A stretch of 32,816 bases of DNA from Flavobacteriales bacterium (GTDB lineage: Bacteria; Bacteroidota; Bacteroidia; UBA10329). The position numbers and the translations under genes were made by a program. The stretch spans positions 1 through 32,816 of the forward strand of contig JAIPBJ010000032.1 in the NCBI GenBank assembly GCA_021739625.1, given 5' to 3'. Below the pieces are notes generated by a model that saw only the letters and a list, made by a program, of their open reading frames with translations, did not search any database and had not been told where the DNA came from. This document shows, in pieces, positions 1 to 8,271 of this stretch. Positions within the stretch are counted from its first letter, which is position 1. Every line of letters begins with the position of its first letter.

Positions 1-1006
1 CCTCGGCTGCTGCTTTGGCTGCTGCCGCATCCTGTTCCTTACGGATACGCACCTCCTCGGCCGCCTTGGCCTGTGCCGCCTTTTCTTCAGCTGCCTTGGC
101 CGCTACCACCTCCTGTTCCTTACGGATGCGGGTCTCCTCGGCCGCCTTGGCCTGTGCTGCTTTCTCCTGTTCAGCTGCCTTGGTCGCTGCAATCTCCTGC
201 TCCTTGCGGATGCGGGCCTCTTCGGCCGCCTTAGCCTGTGCTGCTTTCTCCTGTTCAGCTGCCTCGGTCGCAGCAATCTGCTGCTCATTTCGGATGCGGG
301 CCTCTTCGGCCGCTTTGGCTGCTGCGGCTGCCTGCTTCTCCTGTTCCAAACGCTTGGCCTCGGCCATGGCCTGGGCCTGGGCATCCTGACGCTGCTTTGC
401 CTCTTGCGCAAGTCGGTCTGCCTCCGCCTTCTGAGCTTTCCTCTCTTCCTCTGCCTTGTCCTTGCTGATCTGTTCCAGTTGCTTGTAGATCACCTCCTCT
501 GCTTTCTGGAACTCCATGGAATAGTCAAGGTCGTAGTCAAACTCCCTCATCCGCTCACTGTATTCGATCTTGGCGACCGGATTCACAAAAATGGCCTTGT
601 CCAACCCTTCCACGTCCGGAAAGAGATCCACAAGAAAATCGAACGTCCATACCAACTGTTCATTTTCTGGAACAGTGGTGTTGAAGGAGATTCGCTTAGT
701 GACATATCCTGTCTTGTAGAACTCAATGATATACTGAGCATTGACATCAATGGGAATAGAGAACTTACCGCTGGAAGGGGTGGAGAACGATTTGTCTGTG
801 CGCCCATCCTTCGAGAGTGTTATCTTCACTCCTTCAAGATTCTTTCGCGCTTCTTTCACCCCTCCAGAGATGGCCACATGCCGGTTCTGGCCAACAGCGG
901 TGGCCAAGCCCACGGCCAATAGTATCAACGTGGCGAACCAGACCTTTGCACTATGATGCGTAGATAATCTCAAACTCTTGTTATACGTTTCTTTAATGCG
1001 GTGCAT
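1..1006 (-). CDS. Exported protein with regulatory-like beta domain and TolA-like tandem-repeat coiled coil (partial, C-terminus missing)
   Basis: The minus-strand frame is open from an ATG at 1006 to the window edge (335 codons), so the C-terminus is missing. Residues 1-22 are basic and polar, about 23-38 form a hydrophobic signal or anchor segment (VWFATLILLAVGLATAV), and about 42-130 look like a carboxypeptidase-regulatory or transthyretin-like beta domain (ISGGVKEARKNLEGVKI and GYVTKRISF). From about residue 165 the protein becomes a long Glu/Lys/Ala/Gln helix, and from 232 on it consists of 27-28-residue repeats containing AAEEARIRKEQE. The layout fits a protein that spans the periplasm or links to peptidoglycan, as TolA does, but no family is recognised. 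It is divergent from the oxidoreductase at 1061. The repeats create spurious Ala/Ser-rich and Arg/Pro-rich frames in other phases. Function is unknown. Confidence 0.8.
   Translation of the reverse strand, partial: MHRIKETYNKSLRLSTHHSAKVWFATLILLAVGLATAVGQNRHVAISGGVKEARKNLEGVKITLSKDGRTDKSFSTPSSGKFSIPIDVNAQYIIEFYKTGYVTKRISFNTTVPENEQLVWTFDFLVDLFPDVEGLDKAIFVNPVAKIEYSERMREFDYDLDYSMEFQKAEEVIYKQLEQISKDKAEEERKAQKAEADRLAQEAKQRQDAQAQAMAEAKRLEQEKQAAAAAKAAEEARIRNEQQIAATEAAEQEKAAQAKAAEEARIRKEQEIAATKAAEQEKAAQAKAAEETRIRKEQEVVAAKAAEEKAAQAKAAEEVRIRKEQDAAAAKAAAE
2..313 (-). repeat. 84-bp in-frame tandem repeat encoding a coiled coil
   Basis: Four consecutive units start at 313, 229, 145 and 64 on the minus strand, with lengths of 84, 84 and 81 nt and a last unit cut by the window edge. 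Each encodes AAEE-x-RIRKEQ followed by an Ala/Lys/Glu-rich stretch. Copies are close but not identical, and the third is one codon shorter. The array probably continues beyond the window, and such arrays often vary in copy number between strains. Confidence 0.85.
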
Positions 1007-1060
1007 TGATACCCCAAGGGCAAAATTTTGTTTCACTTTTGGTCGCACAAAACTCAGCAA

Positions 1061-2224
1061 ATGGACGCATTATTCCCAACTCCCCATCCCCATCATTTCA
1101 GCTACTGGGAATTAGAGCGATACTTTGCCGACATAGACCTGTTGGTGGTGGGCAGTGGCATTGTGGGACTGACCACCGCCATCTATTGCAAACAAAGGGA
1201 ACCGGGACTCAGGGTCACTGTTGTGGAGCGGGGTGTGCTGCCATCGGGAGCAAGCACAAAGAACGCTGGATTCGCCTGTTTCGGGAGCCTTGGTGAGCTG
1301 TTGGCCGATTCGCGACAGCAGCCTATGGATGCGGTATTCCAGCGTGCGGAGGACCGCCTTCAAGGTCTTGTCATGCTTCGTTCACTGTTGGGCGATGAGG
1401 CAATCGGCTATGATGCGTGCGGTGGTTACGAGCTATTCACAAATGAACAGGAGGAATTGTTTGAGGCAAGTATGGCCTTGCTGAAGGTTGCCAATGAACG
1501 ATTTGGAACTTTTACGGGTTTCCGAGAAACCTACCTCCCCGATCATGAGGCATCGGGCAGGTTCGGGCTCAAAGGAGCAAACCACATGATACTGAACCGA
1601 GGCGAAGGGGCCATTGACACTGGGCGCATGATGCAGTCGCTCATATCAAAAGCAAGGGAAACAGGCATAGAGGTGATGACAGGAATCGGCATCAGCTCCT
1701 TGGAAGACCTCGGCCAAAGTGTTGATGTGATGCTTGATAGCGGCCATTCGCTGCGGGTGAAGCGAGTGCATGTGGCCACCAATGGATTCGCACGTCAACT
1801 ACTACCTGAGCTGGACGTGAGTCCGGCACGGGCCCAAGTGCTCATCACATCTCCGATAGAAGGACTGAAGTTGAAGGGCACATTTCATTTGGAAGAAGGC
1901 TTTTACTATTTCAGAAACGTGGGGAACAGGGTGCTGTTGGGCGGTGGACGCAATCTTGACATTGTTGGGGAGACCACAGCAGAGGCCGGGCTTTCGCGGC
2001 AGATTCAGGTGAAGTTGGACGACCTGCTGGCAACCATGATACTGCCAGATACGCACCATGTCGTTGCGCATCGCTGGTCTGGGGTCATGGGAGTGGGCGG
2101 GACCAAAGACCCCATCATCTGTCACCTGTCAGCCCGCATAAGCTGTGCCGTCCGCATGGGCGGCATGGGCGTGGCCCTCGGCACGTTAGTGGGGAAACGG
2201 TCGGCAGAGATGATTCTCGGCTGA
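1061..2224 (+). CDS. FAD-dependent oxidoreductase, DAO (glycine/D-amino acid oxidase-like) family
   Basis: A 387-residue cytoplasmic flavoprotein predicted to oxidise an amine or amino acid; the substrate cannot be read from the sequence. The N-terminal Rossmann motif is DLLVVGSGIVGLTTA (about residues 25-40), with an acidic residue ending the second strand in VVERG. It is followed by the FAD-contact segment PSGASTKNAGFAC. The C-terminal return to the FAD site (HRWSGVMGVGG and RMGGMGVALGTLVGKRSAE) is typical of PF01266 proteins. The frame is open from a TTG at 1028, but the ATG at 1061 is preferred because the Rossmann fold follows at the usual distance. It is divergent from the repeat protein and convergent with a second DAO-fold protein at 2281-3366. 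The two are only distantly alike, so this does not look like a recent duplication. Confidence 0.85.
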   Translation: MDALFPTPHPHHFSYWELERYFADIDLLVVGSGIVGLTTAIYCKQREPGLRVTVVERGVLPSGASTKNAGFACFGSLGELLADSRQQPMDAVFQRAEDRLQGLVMLRSLLGDEAIGYDACGGYELFTNEQEELFEASMALLKVANERFGTFTGFRETYLPDHEASGRFGLKGANHMILNRGEGAIDTGRMMQSLISKARETGIEVMTGIGISSLEDLGQSVDVMLDSGHSLRVKRVHVATNGFARQLLPELDVSPARAQVLITSPIEGLKLKGTFHLEEGFYYFRNVGNRVLLGGGRNLDIVGETTAEAGLSRQIQVKLDDLLATMILPDTHHVVAHRWSGVMGVGGTKDPIICHLSARISCAVRMGGMGVALGTLVGKRSAEMILG

Positions 2225-2237
2225 CCCGACTACAATT

Positions 2238-2264
2238 GCCAAACGGACATTGCCCGTTCATGGC
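2238..2264. terminator. Possible bidirectional hairpin between convergent genes
   Basis: AACGG (2242-2246) pairs with CCGTT (2254-2258) around a 7-nt loop, extended by GCC/GGC across a small internal loop. It lies in the 56-nt gap between two convergent stop codons. No T-tract follows on either strand, so terminator function is weakly supported. Confidence 0.3.
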
Positions 2265-2280
2265 GCGAATCGAATGCCGA

Positions 2281-3366
2281 TCAGGCCTTCACCTCATCGC
2301 GCTCATATCTATGTATGAACCGCCTGAGGTCGGCCTCAGGTTCTATCTCTCCTCCAGCATAGATGTGATTCACGAGCTGCCTGGCAAAATAAGGGGCCAA
2401 CATGACTCCCTTGGAACCCATTCCATTGAACAGGACAATGTTCGGATTCTCAGGATGTCTTCCGACAAGTGGTCTTCGATCGGCCACATTCGGTCTGATC
2501 GCGGCCTGTTGTCCGATCACCTCCATATTGACATCCAAGGCCTTGCCTACCCTTGAAACAAGTTCTTCACGGGCAGCAACGGTAGGGTCTTCATTCAGGT
2601 CGTGCCATTCGTAAGTGGCCCCCAGTCGGAAGATATTCTTCTCGCGACAGGGGAACATGAAGAACTGCTGATTGTAGATATGGTCGGGCGCGAGCTGAGG
2701 TGCCACCTTTACAGAAAGCATCTGTCCTTTGGTAGGACGCATCGGCAACCATGAGAAGAACGGATTTTCTGAAATGTGCCTGCCTTCGCAGAATATTACC
2801 CGGTCGGCCACGACATCCCCATAAACCATGGTATTTCCTCTGTCCTCCAGCACGAAGTGGTCAAATCGGTTTTCCAGCAGCGAACCGATGTGTCGCAAGT
2901 ACTCCCTATAGGCTTTGATCAGCACATCCGTTTCCACAAATCCACCATTGCGTATCGTGACAGATCCCAACACGTTGACGTTGAACGGCCCCGCAGGGCG
3001 GCCCATGACCAATTTTTCGGCATAAGGGGACAGTCTGCCCTCGTCAATGGCCGTCTGCCATTCAGTCAGTTCCTGCTCAGAGCTTACGGGTTTGAGAATC
3101 GGAAAATCATGATGCAGGAACGACACATTCAGCAAGGTCTCCAGTTCTCGATAGGTATCCACCAGAATTGGGAACAACGCATCAACCTTCCAGCTTTTCA
3201 CCTTCCGCTTGATGCCTACCGGATTGTAAATGCCACCGGCAATGATCGAGGAAGTTTGTGCGGGACAGGGGTCGATGACCACGAACGGCCTTCCTTGCCG
3301 CTGCAACTGATGACAGAGATTGATGCCGGCAATGCCCAGACCGACAATCAGGTTCTCAGTGCGCAT
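2281..3366 (-). CDS. FAD-dependent oxidoreductase resembling the oxidase domain of MnmC
   Basis: A 361-residue flavoprotein with the dinucleotide motif GLGIAG at residues 9-14 and a FAD-ribose acidic residue in VVIDP (D32). It continues with SSIIAGGIYNPVG and ends in RPLVGRHPENPNIVLFNG and GSKGVMLAPYFARQL. From memory, the C-terminal FAD domain of E. coli MnmC has the same order of elements: a GALYPL-type segment after the dinucleotide fold, then DHLPMVG, then LGSRGLCSAPLCAE. MnmC oxidase removes the carboxymethyl group of cmnm5(s2)U34 in tRNA, and MnmD, the methyltransferase half, is encoded separately at 9913-10590. The start lies 2 nt after the stop codon of the subtilisin-like gene, so the two are probably co-transcribed and translationally coupled. 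FAD oxidoreductase is certain; the MnmC assignment is inference, and a generic amine oxidase is the alternative. Confidence 0.82.
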   Translation of the reverse strand: MRTENLIVGLGIAGINLCHQLQRQGRPFVVIDPCPAQTSSIIAGGIYNPVGIKRKVKSWKVDALFPILVDTYRELETLLNVSFLHHDFPILKPVSSEQELTEWQTAIDEGRLSPYAEKLVMGRPAGPFNVNVLGSVTIRNGGFVETDVLIKAYREYLRHIGSLLENRFDHFVLEDRGNTMVYGDVVADRVIFCEGRHISENPFFSWLPMRPTKGQMLSVKVAPQLAPDHIYNQQFFMFPCREKNIFRLGATYEWHDLNEDPTVAAREELVSRVGKALDVNMEVIGQQAAIRPNVADRRPLVGRHPENPNIVLFNGMGSKGVMLAPYFARQLVNHIYAGGEIEPEADLRRFIHRYERDEVKA

Positions 3367-3368
3367 GG

Positions 3369-4973
3369 CTACTGCTGCGGATAGAGCTTCAATGCGCGCT
3401 CCACTGCATCAAAGGCATTGACAACTCCTCCGGTCGCACTGATCTTGTTCATACCGACAAGTTTGGTGGGATTGTAGCTGGGGTCGGGTGTCAACACCTT
3501 CAGTTTTGGATAGGTGCGCGAGGTGGCGATCAACAGGTCACGCAGTTGTACGGCAGTAATCCCAGGGAAGTATGACTTGATGAGCGCTGCCACACCTGAG
3601 ACCACCGGAGCGGCCATGCTTGTGCCATCTTCGAACTCATAGACATTACCCGGCTTGGTGGACCAGATGCGTGCACCCGGGGCAAAGAGGTCCACCTGTT
3701 TCTTGCCATAATTGGAGAATACGGCAATGAACTTGTCATCGCCAGTGTGAGTGGTTGCACCGACAGTGAGCCAAGTGGCGCATGGATTTTTTTGAAACCC
3801 ATAGCGGGGGTGAGGGAAATTGGGCGTCCTGTCAAGGTTGTTGGCGTCATTTCCGGCCGCGTGAACCATCAACACCCCTTTCTCCTCTGCGTGACGGATA
3901 GCTGCATGCACAGCTTCCGTGCTTGGTGAATAACCTTTTCCGAAGCTCATGTTGATGATCTGAGCACCATTGTCGGCAGCATAGCGAATGGCGTTGGCGA
4001 TGTCCTTGTCGAACTCATCACCGTTGGGCACCGCGCGCAACACCATCAATTCAACATCGGGGGCGATGCCGTCCATTCCTTTGCCATTGCCTTTCACCGC
4101 GCCAACGATCCCGGACACGTGTGTTCCGTGATCGGCCTGCTCTATCCAGACCTGACCATTGCCATAGAATTGCTCTGAGGTCTTCAGATAGTCATCACCG
4201 ATGACCGCCCGGTCATCGTACTGCGGATTGTAGTGATACAGCAACTGGTGGTTGAAGTATTCATAGTACTTCTCAAGCTCCTTCTTATTGAAGTTGGGAT
4301 CGGCCAGCACTCCTGCCAAAATGCCCTTGAACATCTGTTCGCTCTCCTGAGCATTCCACGCCATGAGCGCTTCCAGAGTATATCCCGCGCCCAAGGCAGC
4401 AGTGGCCACACTGTCGGCCTTATTGAAAATGGTGACGAACGCCTCCAACTGCACAAACTGTGCTTGCGCTTCGGCCCGCTTCTCTTCTATCTGCGACTTT
4501 ACTTCTGTGAACAGGGCATAGTCCACCTTGTCTTCCTTGGACACTGCCTTGGCATTCTCAATCTGCGCGAATCGCGGGGCAAGTTTGCGATAGATGCGGG
4601 TCATTTCCAAGTTGGCATGGATGAGGTTGACCCCGGCAGCATTGCCCATGAAGTTCCATCCATGGATGTCATCGACATAGCCATTGCCATCGTCATCGAT
4701 ACCGTTGCCGGGAATCTCGCCCTTGTTCACCCAGATGTTCGCTTTCAGATCCTCGTGCTCCACATCCACACCACTGTCAATGATGGCCACGCGCACCTTG
4801 GTGGGCTTCCGGCCCGTGAGCAGTCCCAACGCTTTTTCGGAGCTGACGCCATAATAGCCTTCGGCCGCGTCCTTGGTGTGCCACTGCTTCAGCTCGTCCT
4901 GAGCTATGGCAATCGTGCTGAGTGACAGCAAAAGTGCGGTCACAAATAATTTTGATTGAATTCTGAAAGTCAT
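3369..4973 (-). CDS. Exported subtilisin-like serine protease (peptidase S8)
   Basis: A 534-residue secreted endopeptidase. The ATG at 4973 is chosen over an upstream start at 5123 because it begins a signal peptide (residues 1-24, cleavage after AIA or AIAQ). The triad is visible: Asp66 in AIIDSGVD, His282 in DHGTHVSG and Ser452 in DGTSMAAP. Oxyanion Asn375 is in HAAGND. An Asp-rich segment GNGIDDDGNGYVDD (90-103) suggests calcium binding. About 160 mostly helical and charged residues (110-270) separate Asp from His, far more than in subtilisin BPN', but from memory Bacteroidota homologues that start with a GYYG motif have a similar insertion. No T9SS sorting domain is present at the C-terminus, so it is probably periplasmic or exported some other way. 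It is followed within 2 nt by the MnmC-like oxidoreductase and preceded by the terminator of the M43 gene. Confidence 0.92.
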   Translation of the reverse strand: MTFRIQSKLFVTALLLSLSTIAIAQDELKQWHTKDAAEGYYGVSSEKALGLLTGRKPTKVRVAIIDSGVDVEHEDLKANIWVNKGEIPGNGIDDDGNGYVDDIHGWNFMGNAAGVNLIHANLEMTRIYRKLAPRFAQIENAKAVSKEDKVDYALFTEVKSQIEEKRAEAQAQFVQLEAFVTIFNKADSVATAALGAGYTLEALMAWNAQESEQMFKGILAGVLADPNFNKKELEKYYEYFNHQLLYHYNPQYDDRAVIGDDYLKTSEQFYGNGQVWIEQADHGTHVSGIVGAVKGNGKGMDGIAPDVELMVLRAVPNGDEFDKDIANAIRYAADNGAQIINMSFGKGYSPSTEAVHAAIRHAEEKGVLMVHAAGNDANNLDRTPNFPHPRYGFQKNPCATWLTVGATTHTGDDKFIAVFSNYGKKQVDLFAPGARIWSTKPGNVYEFEDGTSMAAPVVSGVAALIKSYFPGITAVQLRDLLIATSRTYPKLKVLTPDPSYNPTKLVGMNKISATGGVVNAFDAVERALKLYPQQ

Positions 4974-5050
4974 GAGGTCATGGGTTAGTAAGGGTGCGCA
5001 AGTTAGCTTCCTGATGAAAGACATGCCGAGAATTACTGACTGATTCTTCC

Positions 5051-5107
5051 AAAAAATGCCAGAACAGGCCGATCGGGAGGTGCTCCACCCTATCGGCCTG
5101 TTCTGGC
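5051..5107 (-). terminator. Strong intrinsic terminator of the M43 protease gene
   Basis: A perfect 16-bp stem (5058-5073 with 5092-5107) and an 18-nt loop are followed on the minus strand by ATTTTTT (5057-5051). It begins 21 nt after the M43 stop codon and separates that gene from the subtilisin-like gene. Confidence 0.9.
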
Positions 5108-5127
5108 CCTCATCAACAGTCAATGCG

Positions 5128-7266
5128 TCACTTGCTCAGAACAAGTTTCCGGCTCAGGTTCATTTTCTCGCCATTCACCGAAAGGATATAGATGCCTGCA
5201 GGCAGGGACCGTGTATCAATCTCCGTTGTCAATGCCCCATCGATCTGCATGGCCTTCGACCACACTTTTCTGCCAAGTGCATCGGACAGCGTCATCTGAG
5301 CAAGATCCCGCTGAGCCGTCTCCATGCGCACGGTGAAGTTGTCAGAAGATGGATTGGGATAGACGTTCAGCACTACACCTCCAGCTTCATTAAGCCCCAC
5401 GGGAGCGGTGTTGCATCCATACATCATCATGTCATCGAGCAAAAGGACGAACATGTCAAGCGCGTTGTGATGGAATCCGATGTAGACCTGTTGGCCTGCA
5501 TAGGTTCCGGCCGACAGGTTGACAGACCGTGAACCCCAGGCCGTTTCGCTGGCGGTCGAAGCATCGTTGCTCGGCAGGTTGAACAGCACTGTGCCTCCCG
5601 TGAAATTGGCGACTGCTGTGCCTGTGTAGTTCAACATCACCCTGTATCCATCACGGTAGTCCATGTCCATGAAAGAATGCTTCCACTCCAAATCGGCACC
5701 GTCAGAAGGAATGGTGATCGGGCCGAAGGTTATCCAGTTGTCGGCAGGAATGGAAGTATTGGTATGCCAAGAGGTCGCTCCCCACGACCAGTTGGTGTCC
5801 AAAGGGGCCACCTCTTCATAGAAAGAAAGCCAGCCTGACGTGTAACCTGCATCTGCGAGGGTGGTTGCCACTGCTGCCTGATCGTTGTCGATGAGGGAAG
5901 CCGTGAAGGTGGGTTCGTCCGTTGCATTGATCACAGCGATGAACTGTCCATCAAGATAGACCAAGGTGTCGCAGGTCGTGGACCCGCCTCCTCCCTGGGT
6001 AACGGTGATGTAATTGACCTTGGTCTCCACATCAGAACCAGAACCATTGGAAGCTGTGAGCGAAACCGTGTACTGGCCAGGTGCTGCATAAGAGCGCACA
6101 GGGTTCTGGGCAGATGATGTCGCACCTCCGTCACCGAAATTCCAACTCCATGTTGTCGGGCTATTGGTGCTCAGGTCGGTGAAACTCACGTTCACACCTA
6201 CGGGCACAGTAGTGGGACTTCCCACAAAATCAGCAACAGGGGCACTTCCCTGCTGGCCAGCACAGCCATTGGACGTGACAAGACTTGCCCGCCCCGCTTG
6301 CGCATTGGGCCATGAAGCACTGTAGGTGGTGCTGAGAATGGAGTTCATATAGGCCGACTGTTGCGAAGTGAACATGGTGGGACAGGACGCATAGTCCATG
6401 AAATTCTCCACATTGTCAAGACTTCCGCACGACTGTGTTGTCAATGGACAATAGTTGTCCTGCCAACTCCCGAAATTGGGGCCGTCACAGTTCGGTGTGT
6501 CCGTAAACCCATCATCGTCCGAGCAGCTTTCGAAATCCGCTCCCCACGTATGGTTCAGTCCCATGTAGTGGCCTGTCTCGTGCGAGAGGGTGGTCTCGCC
6601 ACCGCCCACGACCTGATAGGCGAGCACAGTGCCGTCAATGGCCTCGAACTGCGAGCCATAGGAAGGAAGATAGGCAAATCCTGCAGTGCCTCCCTGATTC
6701 GGGTCGAATCCGATATCGCATACCCATACATTATAATAGGAGCCGAACGGCCATGGATTCTTTCCCCCTGTTGAGCTTGACTTCATATCATTGTCAACAG
6801 CGAAACTGGTCACACTGGTCTGTGTCCGGGTGATGCCGGTAGTCGGATTTCCCTGCGGATCTGTGGTGGCCAGACAGAACTGAATCTGCGGGTTGACCGC
6901 CACATTCTGGAACTGAGTCACCTGCGTGCTGAGATATGCATTGCTGAAATCAGCATTCAACCTGTTCAACTGCTGCTGGATGACGGCATCGCTGACGTTC
7001 TCTTGTGATGTGTTCCATACCACATGGAAAACGATAGGTATGGTGCGCACTCCACCACGGTATTGACCGATGGTCGGGTCCTCGGCCAATTGCCGCAACA
7101 TCTGCTGGCGCGCCTCTTCGGCCCGCAGTGAGTAGCCCGGATACTCGCTGTCAAGAAAATCACGGTAGAGATTCTGCCCGCACCAGTTGCGGTCCTGCGC
7201 CATGGTCTGCCCAACGGCCAGAACCGTTATAGCAATCAGAATTTTGTAGACTTTGTTCATGAACAT
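5128..7266 (-). CDS. Secreted M43 (pappalysin-like) zinc metalloprotease with PKD, adhesin-like and T9SS sorting domains
   Basis: A 712-residue multidomain secreted protease. The signal peptide covers residues 1-24 (ends TMAQ); the start may be Met1 (7266) or Met3 (7260). The zinc-binding motif HETGHYMGLNH is at 229-239 and the Met-turn is Met290 in ENFMDYA, which together indicate the metzincin family M43. A PKD domain spans about 342-424 (FTDLS, WSWNFGDG, YTVSLTASN). A jelly-roll of the choice-of-anchor J or cleaved-adhesin type follows at about 435-620 (VYIGFHH, LLLDDMMMYG). The last 80 residues are a T9SS type A sorting domain (VYPNPSSDNF at about 635, LPAGIYILSV near the end). It is expected to cross the outer membrane by T9SS and remain on the surface or be released. 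It is transcribed alone, with its own terminator. Cleavage targets are unknown. Confidence 0.93.
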   Translation of the reverse strand: MFMNKVYKILIAITVLAVGQTMAQDRNWCGQNLYRDFLDSEYPGYSLRAEEARQQMLRQLAEDPTIGQYRGGVRTIPIVFHVVWNTSQENVSDAVIQQQLNRLNADFSNAYLSTQVTQFQNVAVNPQIQFCLATTDPQGNPTTGITRTQTSVTSFAVDNDMKSSSTGGKNPWPFGSYYNVWVCDIGFDPNQGGTAGFAYLPSYGSQFEAIDGTVLAYQVVGGGETTLSHETGHYMGLNHTWGADFESCSDDDGFTDTPNCDGPNFGSWQDNYCPLTTQSCGSLDNVENFMDYASCPTMFTSQQSAYMNSILSTTYSASWPNAQAGRASLVTSNGCAGQQGSAPVADFVGSPTTVPVGVNVSFTDLSTNSPTTWSWNFGDGGATSSAQNPVRSYAAPGQYTVSLTASNGSGSDVETKVNYITVTQGGGGSTTCDTLVYLDGQFIAVINATDEPTFTASLIDNDQAAVATTLADAGYTSGWLSFYEEVAPLDTNWSWGATSWHTNTSIPADNWITFGPITIPSDGADLEWKHSFMDMDYRDGYRVMLNYTGTAVANFTGGTVLFNLPSNDASTASETAWGSRSVNLSAGTYAGQQVYIGFHHNALDMFVLLLDDMMMYGCNTAPVGLNEAGGVVLNVYPNPSSDNFTVRMETAQRDLAQMTLSDALGRKVWSKAMQIDGALTTEIDTRSLPAGIYILSVNGEKMNLSRKLVLSK

Positions 7267-7291
7267 TGTTTGTATGAGTTTGAATGGCGGT

Positions 7292-7299
7292 CAAAAATA
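7292..7299 (-). promoter_or_regulatory. -7 box candidate for the M43 protease gene
   Basis: The minus strand reads TATTTTTG, an exact match to the Bacteroidota TAnnTTTG box, 26 nt before the ATG. No TTG is seen at the usual -33 distance, so support is partial. Confidence 0.3.
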
Positions 7300-7443
7300 T
7301 GAGGCAATCCAATGTTGCGGCTACTGTGAATGGATTTTATTCAATGATGCTATCGGCCGCAAACTCAGCCATCTATGCAAGTGTTGCGACAAAATTCATA
7401 TACCGCGTAACGTTTATGTACGTGATTCCCTTAGTTGTCTGCG

Positions 7444-7451
7444 TATATTTG
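7444..7451 (+). promoter_or_regulatory. -7 box candidate for the Crp/Fnr regulator
   Basis: TATATTTG matches TAnnTTTG and lies 24 nt before the ATG at 7476. A good -33 TTG is not found at 19-21 nt. The 209-nt gap up to the divergent M43 gene probably carries both promoters. Confidence 0.45.
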
Positions 7452-7475
7452 CACCGAACTAAAAACCATAAATAC

Positions 7476-8150
7476 ATGCTTGTAGAAACCGATCTTTTCG
7501 AACACATTGAAGTGCTGCGTGGGCTGCCTATCGAGCAGCAGGACTTTTTAGGCCGTTACGCCCAGCACAGGTCTTACGGCAAAAATTCCTTCATCTATCA
7601 ACCCGGTGAAGCTGCTGATTGGGTGTATTTCGTAGTGGAAGGAGTTGTGAGGAACGGCACCGTCAGCAATGAGGGTCGCGAGATTGTGAAGAATCTTGTT
7701 TATCCGGGTGAGATGTTCGGTGAATTGGGCATCTCTGGAATAATGGAGCGTCCTGATTTTGCTGCAACCTTCAAAGCAGGTGCGGAAGTAATGCGTCTCC
7801 CTCTTGATGCACTGAGAGAACTCATCTCCCGCAATCCTGAAGTCGGTCAGCGCATGATCGCCAAACTGGGAGAGCGCATCTCACGCTCCGAGAAGCGTTT
7901 GGAGGAATTGGTGTTCCATGATGCCCGTACCCGTATCATCGACTTTATCAAAGAGCAGGCAGGCCGCAGTGGTGTGATGTTCGGAGATGAGACACTGGTG
8001 AATCACGGCTTCACCCATCAGGACATGGCCAATATCACGGGCACGTCCCGTCAATTGGTGACCATCGTGTTGAACGAACTGAAGAAGAAGAAACTCATCA
8101 ACTTCGACCGCACCAGTATCCTTGTGCGCAACATGAAGGCGTTGGCCTGA
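7476..8150 (+). CDS. Crp/Fnr family transcriptional regulator
   Basis: A 224-residue DNA-binding regulator. Residues about 20-120 form the cyclic-nucleotide-binding-like beta barrel (YQPGEAADWVYFVVEG, GEMFGELGIS), then a long dimerisation helix at about 125-150. A winged helix-turn-helix at about 160-220 has the recognition helix TSRQLVTIVLNELKKK. It contains no cysteine, so it cannot hold an FNR-type iron-sulfur cluster; the ligand is unknown. The frame is open upstream to 7284, but the ATG at 7476 is chosen because it gives the standard N-terminus and sits just after a TAnnTTTG box. It stands alone between a divergent protease gene and the convergent prfC gene. Confidence 0.9.
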   Translation: MLVETDLFEHIEVLRGLPIEQQDFLGRYAQHRSYGKNSFIYQPGEAADWVYFVVEGVVRNGTVSNEGREIVKNLVYPGEMFGELGISGIMERPDFAATFKAGAEVMRLPLDALRELISRNPEVGQRMIAKLGERISRSEKRLEELVFHDARTRIIDFIKEQAGRSGVMFGDETLVNHGFTHQDMANITGTSRQLVTIVLNELKKKKLINFDRTSILVRNMKALA

Positions 8151-8180
8151 GTCAAATAAAGGTTTCCGGTGCGAATGACA

Positions 8181-8211
8181 AACGGCCCTGTCCTATTTGG
8201 ACGGGGCCGTT
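8181..8211 (+). terminator. GC-rich hairpin after the Crp/Fnr gene
   Basis: A 13-bp stem (8181-8193 with 8199-8211, one G-T pair) with loop TATTT begins 30 nt after the stop codon, in the gap shared with convergent prfC. The flank contains only a few T residues, so it may be a weak or bidirectional terminator. Confidence 0.55.
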
Positions 8212-8271
8212 CTCGTTGGGCACAAGGCCGATTCCATTGTCCACGGGCTGGACAGGTCAAAGCCGAGGTCG

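Noticed and set aside
2-313. Possible CRISPR array because of regular spacing
   Set aside because: Units are contiguous, in coding frame and 84 nt long, with no unique spacers.
15-389. Plus-strand Ala/Ser/Cys-rich repeated frame
   Set aside because: It is the antisense shadow of the coiled-coil repeat; the minus-strand frame has a signal sequence and folded domain, so the plus frame is an artefact of the 84-bp repeats.
4233-4925. Plus-strand 230-codon frame
   Set aside because: Lies opposite the catalytic core of the subtilisin-like protease and has no recognisable domains.
7284-7475. N-terminal extension of the Crp/Fnr gene
   Set aside because: The extension has no family similarity, and the TAnnTTTG box at 7444 would lie inside it.
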